Assembly: GCA_964023275.1 (NCBI GenBank)
Contig: OZ029929.1
Location: forward strand, 5,105,381-5,169,380
Direction of reading: 5' to 3'
DNA length: 64,000 nucleotides
Source of the DNA: Norana najaformis
Taxonomy: Eukaryota > Annelida > Clitellata > Crassiclitellata > Hormogastridae
This document shows, piece after piece, positions 11,401 through 22,045 of the stretch (positions are counted from its first letter, which is position 1; each line of letters opens with the position of its first letter). The position numbers were made by a program, and so were the translations under genes. The notes under the pieces are model-generated. The model was not told the DNA's origin. It was given only the letters and a program-made list of their open reading frames with translations, and searched no databases.

Positions 11401-14400
11401 CTTGTGCTAAAATAATAATAATAATAATAGCTATAATGATTATTATTGTCCTGCTGACAATTTAACGCGTAAATGTTTTATTGTTAGGATGTTGTATGAA
11501 TATTAAGTTTTCTTGTGTTCTTAAATACTTGTAAACCGATGTGCGATTAGCTATTGGTTAATAAAGAATATACTTACTTACTTACTTACTTACTTAATAG
11601 TTATAATGATAAATAATAAATCTGTTTTCATGTTGGTTCCTTTTCAGGTAATATAATTGCCATAGATAAGCCATATGGCTTACCATCGCATGGTTAGTCA
11701 GTTTGCTTCTTTACTGTTTTTGCGTAAATTGTTTTTATTTACAAACATCTGTCAATGGCTTTGAGCATAATCATTATTTGGCATGATTCACTGTCTGCTT
11801 AATAATGGTAATTTTCTTTTGGCCTCAGAAACTGGTACATGTATGAAGTCTCTTTCTCCAAAAGATCAGCTTTCTATGTAGTATTTACTTATTTCGTGAT
11901 TCTTCATGACTATTTCAACATCAGAGAATAATCAGAGAACAATAATATTATAAATAGTAGTGATGATGATGATGATGATGATGAGTTTTCTGCCCGAAGG
12001 CAGGTCCATTGGCTTTTTATGCCACTCGGGGATGAGATGAGTGAGGTGGTTTCCCGTTGCCTTCCCCACAGACAATTATGGGTGAGCAACTTGTCCAAGG
12101 TCACTACGCAGTGGCTTGACAAATTCAACTTCAACTATATTGCAGTATAGTTCTCTGTAGACTCGACGGCCGAGTTTTAAGTAATATCCATTTCGTTGAG
12201 TTGACTTTGACAAATCATCCACCTCAGTCAACTGATACTTTCAATTCTCTGTAATGTTCGTAACATTTGTTCTGTTTAAAATAGTTCTTGCTGGATTTTA
12301 ATAGCGTCAATCAGTTACCACAGTGACTTGATTTCGTCATTAACATTGTTTCCATTGGCTTTAGTTAAAATAATAGTCTGTCATTCTGCCTTTTTATGTA
12401 TTTATATTTTATTACCAGGGTGCTGAATCACTGTTTTAGAGATGCCATTTTAATTAAATTAATTATTATAATTACACAGTAATAAGCCTAAAGAAATAAG
12501 TTATTTGAAAGGAGTGAATGCAACAGTGATTGTAATTTAACCATTCAGCCCCAGCATCTGAGGAGTTTTGTTGATATGGGAATGCAATAGATGACCAGTT
12601 ACTGTACCTTACCTTAACTTACCTTACCTTACCAGGTATGTATTCAAACAGGTGGCCCAGGTGTTCACCACAGTGTTGGGAAGTTTTTGGAGCCGCTGGC
12701 TGCTAAAGTGGACAAGACTGGACAGCTGACCAGCTTGTACCTGGTCCATCGTCTGGACAAAGAGACAACTGGTGTCATGGTTCTGGCGAAGTGAGTGCAA
12801 TAATTGCATGCATTGCAAAAAATGACAACATTTATGTGCTTTGAACGAAAAAGACGAATCCGTAGGATTATTGCAGTAACTAATGGAATTTATAATTAAA
12901 GTTTAATCAAAGCGATAAAAATTTTAGTTCAGTAATTGAGGATTTATTTTAACTATATTTTAACTACCTATGCGGAATGTTTAAAATGTCTTCCTTCGGC
13001 CTCAGAACAACCCTGAATGTGTGCATACCACTGAACTATGGCAGGATCAACTAATTACCAGTTGATCACCATTTTGCAAGGGTGTTTTTTTGCAAATGAC
13101 ATCATTGTGACATTTTGTGTTTAAGAGACTATTTAGAATTTGAAATTTAGTTGCTATTATGATTAACAGCTGGAGTTTTATTGAAATTTGAAAATATTTA
13201 GATAGTTCATTTAACAACATTTTAAGGGTTTGTTTTATTTCCGTTCACAGTATGAAGACCTAGCACTCATTTAAGATTTTGTTTGATTATAAATGAAGCG
13301 ACCTTTCACCTCTGCAGCCAAAGGTCAGATTATGTTGTTCAGTTTGCACTGGAGCCACATGATTCTTAGCTGCACCTACCTTTAAACCATGTTGGTAAAT
13401 TATTAATTATTTCTGTATTTATTAAGTGCTGCTACCTAATGACTGAGCATCCATTGAAACAATCTTTATTTCATTTGTTAATTTTCTTTTTCTTAGATCA
13501 CAGCAGACTGCAGAACTTCTTCTTGCCATGTTCAAGAAGAGAATGGTAGTGAAGAGGTACTGGGCAATAACCAAAGGCATACCTAACCCAACAGAAGGTA
13601 TCACACACTTGCCAAGATCTTACTTATGTATTTTTTCGTATTAATGCTTTTAAAATATACATTTCAGTTTTTGTAATTTATTTTGTGGTTCTTATTTCTG
13701 TACAGTAGTCATTTTGAAATAAAGCCACATTCTGAGATTATAATCCAAAGTATTTGAAACTAAAGTATTCTGCGGCTGCACCATTCTGGTCTGGGTCGGG
13801 AGCGCCCCTGACGAATTTAGTCTTGAAGTGACGCTTAATAAATAAATGTTTGATTACCAAGTACAATTACCAGCTGTTGAGGCCCTCCCAAGTAGGAGTT
13901 TGGATGTAATTCTGTCCTCCACTGAGAAACAGTGCAGTGTCTTTCACATATATATATTTATCCACTTTCCCTAAGTTATATTACTGCTTACTTACAGTTT
14001 GATGGCAAGGTAAATTTAATTTAAATTTAATTTAGTGTAATGCAAAGAAGCACATGACCAGCACCTTAGCCCATGTTGTATACGGGTGCTATATATATTT
14101 TACAGTTGTATTACATTACTTGACTGAATGGTTTCTTTCAGGTGTCATCGACATACCAATGGCTGAAGGTTCCGTCCTAAACAGATATCGTGTAAGCATC
14201 TGCTTATCTTGCTTACTTGTTTTGATGCTCACCTTGAAGTGGCGTAGTTCTAAATTGAGTGTTTATTTCAAAGCCTGGAAAAGACATTGGCCTTTCTTAC
14301 GCAGCGAAATTGCTGCAGTGTATTTGCGTACATCTGATTTAAATGCATTTGGTTCTTATATTAAGGTTTGGCATGTGTGTTTTTGTGTGTGTATGTGTGT

Positions 14401-16488
14401 GTATGTTTGTGTGTGTGTCTGTTAGAATCACTTGCTATTTGCATAGTCACTTTTTCGATCACTTGCTCAGTTGATCATTCGCCCACCCGCGCCCTAAACT
14501 CTCACACCTTGCGCTGTGTCTCATTCGATATTTACCCTCACCCACTCACTTCCTACCTTCCTCACTCTTTCTCTCATTTATTTACTCTAACCTTTTTGCT
14601 CTCCTACATGCACTTTTGCTAAATTGCAGACCTTTTTATTTGTTGCATTTCTGTATTGCTCACCGCTTACCCATTCCCACACCCCAACCCACACTCATCT
14701 CGTTCGCTTATTCCTCTTTGTTAGATGGAATTGCGACCGGTCTATTCGGATGAGATGAGCCTCATGGGGAGAGCAACCAAAACTCTGACGGGGGAAAGGC
14801 GAGAGGCGGTCACCAACTACAAAGTTCTGTCAAGCGCCAACTGCACAGCACTTGTCGAGTGTCAGCCAGAGACGGGTCTGTCTGTGTCTGTCTGTCTGTC
14901 TGTGTGTGTCAGTCTGTCTGTATGTGTCTGTCTGTCTGTCTGTCTGTGATGACGAGGATGTAGAACCTTTCGATATAAGCCTGAGTCAACCAATCAACCT
15001 ATCTGTCTGTGTTGTATGCTTGTCTTTTTTCTGTCTGTTTTTTTCTGGCTGTCTCTGTGTAATAAGCAGTGAAAACTGTAATTGGAAATTTAATTGAAAC
15101 GATATCTGTTGTTAAAGGTGAGGAAAAGTATCGTCAATCCATTAAGGTCAACCCTGGCTGGCAGCTGTATTGTATCGTAATTAAATGTAATTGGAGAACA
15201 TATTTGTATTCTGCCTGGGCACGGACAGAGAAGAATGAACAAAACCGTGACAGAGTGTGACCTGCAACATGACATTAAATGTATAGTCATTCAGTAGTGG
15301 CAGTATATAAATGTGAATAGTGGTAAATCTGATCAAAACTGAGGGAGTCTTTAATGTTGAATGAAATTGTAAATCTGGGAGTGATTTCTTGAACAGGAGT
15401 TAAGCACCAGATTCGCTGTCACTTGGCATTTGGCCTCAATACTCCGATTCTTGGGGACCACAAATATTCGCACTACAGCAAAATGGCGCCTCAGGTTAGT
15501 CAGTTCTAGCTCCACACATGAGGCGTGCTAACCATTGTACCATTACCTTACTAATTATGCCACTTATCTTACCTCTTCTGACCTTATGTCACAGCCTTTT
15601 CCTTTTGCCTGACTTTGTATTCCATGCCTCAGATTCATGTGTTCTGACATTGCACGTGTTATAAATGATTTTAGTAAGTAATGAACAAATAAAAATTATC
15701 AGGGAAGAATGGTCTTGTTGGATTCCATGATTCTGAATGAATCGCAAATCCCATGACTTTGCCATATCGGGAGGCTGGACTTTTCCATTTTGTACTAATC
15801 TGCTGTTTTGCAGGAAAGGGCCTATATGCCAAATGCATTGTTAAGGAAGTGCAAAGATTTGTGAAATGGTCTGCATGTGCAAAGTTGAAAGTTTGAGTTA
15901 CAAATATCGTTGATAGAAACTGTGACGATTCAAGTACTGTTGTGACTGAACAGTTCATTTAATTATAATTACAAAAATCAAAGACTGTGTGTATTTACCC
16001 AAATTAGTGCCAGGCTACGAATTGGGAAAGTTGACGGTTCGAAGGCTGATTGTTTCAGAACTACATTGACAGCTACCTTAAAGACGACTTGCTTAGTCTG
16101 TCTGTGCCTTAACCTTAGTTTATCTTGTCTTACCTGACCTTGCCTGACCTGTATGCCTACCTTACCTTACCTCGATCTACCTGATTGTCTTATCTTTAGA
16201 TATACCTTACCTTACCTGTATCTACCTGTATGCCTTACCTTTAGATTGACCTTATCTTAACTGTAGCTGTGTCTACCCGTACGTCTTTCTGTGCAGAGGC
16301 TGTATCCAGAAATTCTTCAGCGTCTCGGAATCCGCCAGAGCAAGGTGCGCCATCTTCCGATGCACTTGCACGCCAAGGCGCTCGTCCTGCCTGAGTTCAA
16401 AGACGGTCGCAATCTCTTCCTTTCCGCCCGGCTTCCAAAACACTTCGTCCAGAACATGAAGTGGCTTAAGCTGGAACTACCTCAGTGA
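8434..16488 (+). CDS. RPUSD4: Mitochondrial RNA pseudouridine synthase RPUSD4 with long N-terminal extension
   Basis: Nine exons: 8434-9925, 10764-10907 (5' edge uncertain, 10703 possible), 11648-11692, 12652-12790, 13497-13597, 14142-14191, 14725-14875, 15397-15494, 16297-16488 (stop TGA). Phases agree and give 803 residues. RPUSD4 is a RluA-family enzyme that converts uridine to pseudouridine in mitochondrial 16S rRNA and other transcripts. Seen: [16 protein letters not shown], the catalytic loop HRLDKETTG (Asp about 596), [36 protein letters not shown] and [13 protein letters not shown]. The arginine-rich start ([16 protein letters not shown]) looks like a mitochondrial presequence. Exon 1 adds about 490 residues not present in human RPUSD4 (377 aa): a seven-residue repeat at 206-254 and three NxFxxQ(Y/F)FG motifs at 308, 338 and 398. 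Confidence 0.94.
9049..9195 (+). repeat. In-frame 21-nt tandem repeat in RPUSD4 exon 1
   Basis: Seven consecutive seven-residue units ([49 protein letters not shown]), residues about 206-254. The units have diverged but stay in frame, which suggests selection on the protein. Function unknown. Confidence 0.85.
10100..10310 (-). repeat. tRNA-derived SINE, family 2, reverse copy
   Basis: On the minus strand: B-box-like GGGTTTGAACC, then GTTACTGTGTAGGAACCTTGAGC, a body related to the copy at 4398, and a 3' end TAGATAGTGGCGCC...ATGCAGAAATAA. It lies in RPUSD4 intron 1. Confidence 0.7.
10330..10560 (+). mobile_element. Non-LTR retrotransposon fragment (RT C-terminus)
   Basis: The plus-strand frame reads [12 protein letters not shown]...KHLKTYLF, the usual 'WNSLP...LKTHLF' end of LINE reverse transcriptases. 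An (AAT)n tract follows at 10587-10617. Truncated and inactive, inside RPUSD4 intron 1. Confidence 0.6.
11961..12125 (-). repeat. tRNA-derived SINE, family 1, reverse partial copy
   Basis: Minus-strand match to the 3537 SINE body (GGCATAAAAAGCCAATGG, CTGCCTTCGGGCAG), with the 3' tail visible as (GAT)n on the plus strand at 11961-11983. RPUSD4 intron. Confidence 0.7.
13790..13870 (+). repeat. Diverged LINE-like 3' tail
   Basis: Contains GGTCGGGAGCGCC, then GTGACGCTTAATAAATAAATG and a TACAATTACC end, like the tail at 53010-53080. A SINE family 2 fragment (minus) lies just upstream at about 13395-13460. Confidence 0.5.
14369..14422 (+). repeat. (TG)n microsatellite
   Basis: Interrupted TG dinucleotide tract in an RPUSD4 intron. 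Confidence 0.85.
14876..14948 (+). repeat. (TCTG)n microsatellite at a splice donor
   Basis: Imperfect TCTG/TG tract that begins at the donor GTCTGT of RPUSD4 exon 14725-14875. The splice site itself is built from the repeat unit. Confidence 0.85.
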
Positions 16489-16887
16489 CCTCGCTTCAGC
16501 GGATGACCTTTGAACCTCAATTACCTTGCCTCTTCGTGCCAGTAAGGTATGATGAGGTAATATAATGGCAGATTCCTTACACCAGGATATCGTTTGTAAT
16601 CGTTAGGTTTTTTGTAGTGATAAGTGCAACTTATATAGCACCACTTCATGTAAACTCCTCTGAGGCACTTAAGGTTAAATGATTTTCTGACTGATTGCTG
16701 TCTAACACTAAAAATTACACATAAGACAGAGATGTAAAGCGTAAAACAGACAGTTACACCTATCAGATTTGTATTTTGTAAAGTTGACTTTGACTAAGTT
16801 CTTGTGAAGTACTCTTGGTATGAAAGATCTTGTAGCTGGAGCTCATGTGGCACACCAGCGGGAACTCGTTACATGTCTTGGATTGAG

Positions 16888-17054
16888 AGAATTACAAAGT
16901 AAAGATTGTCAACAAAGCAGAAGATAATGTAGTGTAAACAGTATTATATTTACACTTGCCATTATTGCCAGAATTATGTTTACATATTACAAAGTAAAGA
17001 TTGTCAACGAAGCAGAAGATAGTGTAGTGTAAACAGAGTTATGTTTACACTTTG
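16888..17054. repeat. 96-bp direct duplication
   Basis: ATTACAAAGTAAAGATTGTC...AGTGTAAACAG occurs at 16891 and again at 16987 with two or three differences. Each copy ends in an imperfect palindrome (AGTGTAAACAG...TTTACACT). Confidence 0.8.
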
Positions 17055-17929
17055 CCAAACTTTACTTTTTGAAGTGTGATGGACTACTGATTGCGGTGTG
17101 TATGGGGCCAAGTAGGAATGATATTAGATAGTGATGTTATATAGTCTGGTAGGGGTGATAGTTTAGATTTGTTTACCAGACGGTCGGTCAGAGTATTTCT
17201 AGAGGCGGCTGGAATATCGAATTGTTTGTCGAAACTTGATAGGCTGTGGATCTTCGGGACATAAGCTGTCGCTGTCTTTTATGTGAGCACCTTTGATAAT
17301 TTGGGTACAGATGAATAAGGTACATGTATGTCTTTCAAAATTTCTGTTTGCCTTTGGCTGGACGATGCCGCCTGGGGCGGTTGCACCGCTGGCCCCCTGT
17401 CGTTAGCCACGCCACTGGGCGTTGCCCATTTTACCAACAAACGCTCTGAAAACAGGATGTAGCTGTTCTTAGCCTTTGTTGTCGGCCGGCGAGGCAGGGC
17501 CGTTTTAAGGTCGTCGTAGGCCCTAGGCACTCTCGCATTCGTAGGCCCTAACTGCCAACTGTGCATTAGAGCTACACACATTGAAAACGACTTAATGCGG
17601 GAAATGACATTTGAGGACATTATATGTGATTTTGCTAATGCAAAGAGCCGCAAAGTTAACATAATGTAGCACAGCTTAACTTAAACTGTTTCAGTACCAA
17701 CTTTAAGGTTATTAAATTTGTATTTCCTTTTTCTATTTTCGGGTCAATCGATAAATTTATTTTTTTTCAAGATGTCATTTTTGACTTTCGTAGGCCCCTA
17801 TAAAGTTCGTAGGCCCTAGGCACAGTGCCTACTCTGCCTAATGGATAAGATGGCCCAGCGGCGAGGGAGTGTGTCGAGTAACTTCAGCGTTGTGTTCAGA
17901 CACAGCTCATAGGCCTTGATAGGAACAGG

Positions 17930-18143
17930 CATCGTAATCGTAATCTCGAGATTTCTACAGCGCTCAACAAAAGCTAAGTCGCGGGAACCAGCTTATTCAC
18001 AGGCGCTCAGTCAAAACAAAATCGATAGGCAAAAGGGTTCGGTTCCAGGTCAAGATCCAGGAGTCAGGCACTCAGACAGTCGGAAGGCTACGGTGGATGA
18101 TGTTTGAAATTGAAGCGAGAAGAGAGATAAGGGGAAGAGGAAG
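17930..18143 (-). repeat. ATTACG-tailed dispersed repeat, copy A3
   Basis: Reverse-oriented copy; the tail reads CGTAATCGTAATCTCGAG on the plus strand and the body extends to GAGATAAGGGGAAGAGGAAG. Confidence 0.8.
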
Positions 18144-19059
18144 CCATAAAGCCAATCCGCAGATGTCTGTGCGCTTTTAATCGAACCGGACTTGGCAGGT
18201 GAAGTAAAAGTGAAGCGCCCGTGTTTCGTGGTAGAACGTCGGGGTGGCGCCCATTTCTCGCTCTTCGGCCCTTCAGCCGGCTATGGGCGAATCCTAAAGC
18301 GCTGAATACGGGACCAGTGCTTCGCATGATTTGGCGTTTGCTTCCTGCTTAATTATGTCGGCACCATATTATACTGCTTTGTGTGGCGTTTAAGTTGAGC
18401 CGGGTTTCAGACATGGCAAAATTTGTCTGGCGGATGCATTTAGTGCAATTATTTGTGGCTAAGATAAATGCCATGAGTTCGTGTTAAAACAAATAATAAA
18501 GAAATTACTAGAATAAAACAAATGCCTTGAATTCACGCACGTCTCTGAGAATATTGCCTCTATTCGGCAGTAGTCCTCCTAGGGCTGCGTGAACCTGCGT
18601 CCGTAATTTATGGGCCTAGAGGGCAAGTGACAAGATAATAGCGACGTTCGGGGGCAACATTTTATTCTATTGACATCTGGGTCTTCGAATTTAGGCGAAA
18701 CGTCTGCGGCTGAATAGAGCAGGTGCTCGTTCAAGCAGTGGCTGAGCGATAGATGTTGCTGCCTGGTTTCACGTTTCGTCGCTTTCGCGTATCCATGCAT
18801 AGCGCGTCTGCACTTGGTTTTAACTGTCACGCAATTTTGTCGTCAACAGAAAGCCATGTGGTGTCGCTGTCTGTTCGGTAGCGTCATGGATCTGCAATCC
18901 AACGACTGAGATGTTCGATCCTGTTTAGCGGACTCCGTGTAATGACCATGGACATGTTGTTCGCGCTCACTTGGTTAGCTACACGCCTACATCGAGGTGC
19001 CTCAGTGCCTCTGTGCATGAGGATGCCGGTTCGCGTCATGATCGTGGCTTATTTCAGAG

Positions 19060-19215
19060 ATTTGAATCTCGGGTTAGCACGGTCCGTACACGGGGACCTT
19101 AAATGGCGTGGGGCCTATTCAAACGGGCATCAGTGGTGAAGGATCTCACCCAATTAATTCATTGAAAAATGAGCAGGGTTGCTATTGAAAAACGTGTTCA
19201 TTTACATTTACATGT
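19060..19215 (+). repeat. Dispersed repeat, family C
   Basis: CCTTAAATGGCGTGG...TATTCAAACGGGCA, then TTGAAAAATGAGCAGGGTTG and GAAAAACGTG...CATTTA. It matches 61055-61245 and, in part, 20468-20536 and 21108-21150. Type unknown. Confidence 0.65.
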
Positions 19216-19344
19216 GAATCAGATTCAGATTTACTTACATAGCGCATGTAGTAACTACAAAAATAATTACTATTATTAATTAATAATTTCTGTAGCGTCG
19301 GTGTGTAATGCATAACCGATGGCGCAAAACAAACCAAGCCGTAT

Positions 19345-19700
19345 TCAGGTCAGTATCCAGAAGAACTGTTTACTAAGACAGAGAGGCAGCCTACGGCGGA
19401 TAAGCAATTTGAAACAGGTAGTCTTCAGTTGAGAACGAAGTGACACAAGCGACTGTCCAGAAGGTATAGACTCAGGGAGAGAGTTCCAAAATCTATATCC
19501 GGTAACCGAAAAAGCATGTTCATCATCGGGAACAGTTCTAGGCGTATGACTAGAAAAAGGCAATCACATGACCTTGCAAAATAATGGTAAGTCTGGAGAA
19601 TAAGGACTGATTTTAAGTATTGTGGTTCAATGTTTTATGAGCTGTAGGTCCCAATTTGAAACAGATCTTTTGCTAAAGAGGAAGCCAGTGCAGATATTTA
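19345..19700 (-). mobile_element. Non-LTR retrotransposon fragment (RT C-terminus)
   Basis: The minus-strand frame reads FSVTGYRFWNSLPESI...LRSQLKTTCF, the terminal motif of LINE reverse transcriptases. Upstream (about 19640-19700) a diverged segment still reads like 'YLHWLPL'. No intact ORF. Confidence 0.7.
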
Positions 19701-20092
19701 AGCACAGAAGTTATGTACTTGCATTTGTTTTTCATTAATTGCGCTTCTGTCAACTGATTTCGCCAGTGCTTCCAGCCACAGAACGGACCAACGATTCTCA
19801 TAACTAAAGTTCACAGTTTCATTGGCCCGTCATTGGCCCACGGAGACCAGCACAAGAATTTCCAAAGTGGGCACCTGCTCCTCGTCACGCGAGGCAGACA
19901 TCGGTTGGTATTTTGAGCCCAATAAATGACATGCGTGTTTTCAAAAGTGTCACGAAATCTGGGGACTGCGATGCAGAATTCTAGCTCAGTTTAAAGCTGA
20001 AATTGTACAGCTGTGATAGGCGTAAACTTTTCTTGTAGGTCACTAGCAGCGCGTGGAAGTTTCGAAATTTTTAGAAAGCCCGATATAAATTT

Positions 20093-20129
20093 TGTGATAT
20101 TTACCTGTCGGCTGTAGGTAAATATCACA
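20093..20129. other. Perfect 14-bp hairpin
   Basis: TGTGATATTTACCT, a 9-base loop, then AGGTAAATATCACA. No gene or terminator context explains it. Confidence 0.85.
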
Positions 20130-20467
20130 CCCTCAAAAGTCATGTCGCGTAAGAGCATACACTAAAGTGGCCAAAACTACCAGCATAAATTATGTAAAAT
20201 TGTGGCTTGCAACCAGCCAGACAGTTTTCTCTGACCATCATGAAAAGCCACAGTGTCTGGTCAAAAGTAGGCTACACTGCTGCCAATCCCTATCAGCGTT
20301 CAGACCATATTAGTGTTTGCTTGTACTAAACATTGAGTTTAAGGACGTCCCGACTTACTTAGTGACTCATTGACTTTTTATATAACGGACTCGAGTGTCT
20401 ATTAACTGACCTCTCAGTCACGAACCAAGTTAATGCATGACTTACTTTGCCTCGTGTTACCTTTCTA

Positions 20468-20536
20468 ATTCGTTGAAAAATGTGCAGGGTTGAGACCATA
20501 CTGTACGGTCAATATAGAAAAACGTGAACATTTACA
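20468..20536 (+). repeat. Dispersed repeat family C, partial
   Basis: TTCGTTGAAAAATGTGCAGG...GAAAAACGTGAACATTTACA, the 3' half of the family seen at 61055-61245. A CTTAC/CTTGC-rich tract follows at 20540-20660. Confidence 0.65.
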
Positions 20537-20993
20537 GTTTCCTTAGCATGCCTTACATTAACTTGCCTTACAATACCTTTTCTTACCTGTCCTTCTTTAC
20601 TTTACGTATAACTCACCTTGCCTTGCCTTACCTTACTTTACCTTAGCTTGCCTTATAGGCCGCGTTTCATCACACCATTACAAGGATTGTCTGGTATAAC
20701 AGCAGATACTGCTTTGGTTAGCGTGCTCACATGCAGACATCGGAGCATTTATGTAGCGTCTTTCTTCAAGTTGTATGAATCGCAGAAATTGTCGGATGTA
20801 TTTCAAGTTATTTGAGCATTATTTGCTTACAGATGCCCTCGTTGTTCTTAAGAATTTTTGGCACAACTGCATAGGCTTCCTGAGGGATCATAAATTCCTC
20901 GGAGCAAAAAAATTAACACGATGTTGCCCTGCATTCCATTACAGTTCTATCAAGGTGTACATCATATTACTATATATAGGGTCGGGCAATAGG

Positions 20994-21150
20994 TAAGTAA
21001 ATAAGTAAGTAATGCATCTGTTAACACGGTTGATGCCTTGTGCATTAGACACTGGAGCATTAGAAGTTGCTAATTATTATTATTATGTCCATCGACTGAG
21101 CGAGGAAACATTCGGTCGCTATAGAAAAACGTGGACATTTATATTTACCC
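20994..21150 (-). repeat. CTTA-tailed repeat (family B, reverse) abutting a family C piece
   Basis: On the minus strand: TCCTCGCTCAGTCGATGGAC ... GCACAAGGCATCAACCGTG ... and a CTTACTTA tail (plus-strand AAGTAAATAAGTAAGTAATG). The segment GTCGCTATAGAAAAACGTGG at 21115 belongs to family C. Confidence 0.55.
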
Positions 21151-22045
21151 TGGATTACCGCGAGGGGGGTCGAATCTATTGTTGCACATTTCGTTGAAGA
21201 ATCTGTCGGGCCTATGTGCAGGGGAGCGTGACCAATAGCCTATGAGAAACTCATATAATGCAGTACGCGATGAAGCGTGCAAAAGACGTGGTGCTGGGCG
21301 GCCCCCATTCGCCAAGGAATTGGATACGCCTAGTTAATTTAATGCGGTCAAACAGTTTCCGCCTGTCTTCTGAATTTACAAAGCTGTTGAGCTCCAAAGT
21401 TGGGCGCGCCTTCATCAAGCAGCAAAGCGTGACGAGTAATCTGTCAATAGCTAGTATTGAACACGTATAGAGGGACCTACGCGTCAATTGTACCAAGAGG
21501 CGTGTGTGCTAGTTGGAGCGAAGTAATTATGAAAATGGTGTTGTTTGGGTAAACCCCGGTCTGTGCCACTGATGGTGTCTTGCTGAGCCGGTTTGATGCT
21601 GGCCGCGCAGTGTGCGCAAACAACTGATCCGCGAAGTCTTCTACGGCCACCTTGAAACAAGGTCAACTTATCAGTCTGAACGGGTCGGGAAGTTACTCGA
21701 CAGAACGAGTCGCGATGTGATGATCTGCTTCGTGTACAATCGAAGTTCAGTATTGACTGATAACAGTATTGACTGATAACGTCGATGTTCTGTATAAAAT
21801 ACAAAGATTAATTTTTGCTCTTGTTCAGTCAGAACGCGAAAAGTGTTCGTGGGCATAACAGAACGAAGGCCAAATTACTTACCGATCTCTTCTAATTCTA
21901 CTTCCATCTGTCTCTCGGCTTCGACAGAACGGAAGTACTCAGAAATATCGACCTAGAACTGGAGAGGCTGAGCAGGAACTAAAGCTTGTGTGTCCTGGGG
22001 TCGGTTCTTACCGGAAAAGAGAGGCCCCAGGCGACGGTCCAATGC

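Larger units (their letters stand above)
16489..22045. other. Repeat-rich intergenic region
   Basis: No convincing exon on either strand. Besides the repeats listed separately, 17490-17850 carries GTAGGCCCTAGGCAC twice, with related GTAGGCCC stretches, in a GC-rich setting typical of decayed DNA transposon ends. 18540-19000 is unusually CpG-containing but has only short open frames. 21850-21940 has a pyrimidine tract ending CTTCGACAG that could be a splice acceptor for a 5' UTR exon of the methyltransferase-like gene. Confidence 0.5.

Noticed and set aside
17279-17662. 127-residue minus-strand ORF
   Set aside because: No recognisable motif; overlaps transposon-like GTAGGCCCTAGGCAC sequence.
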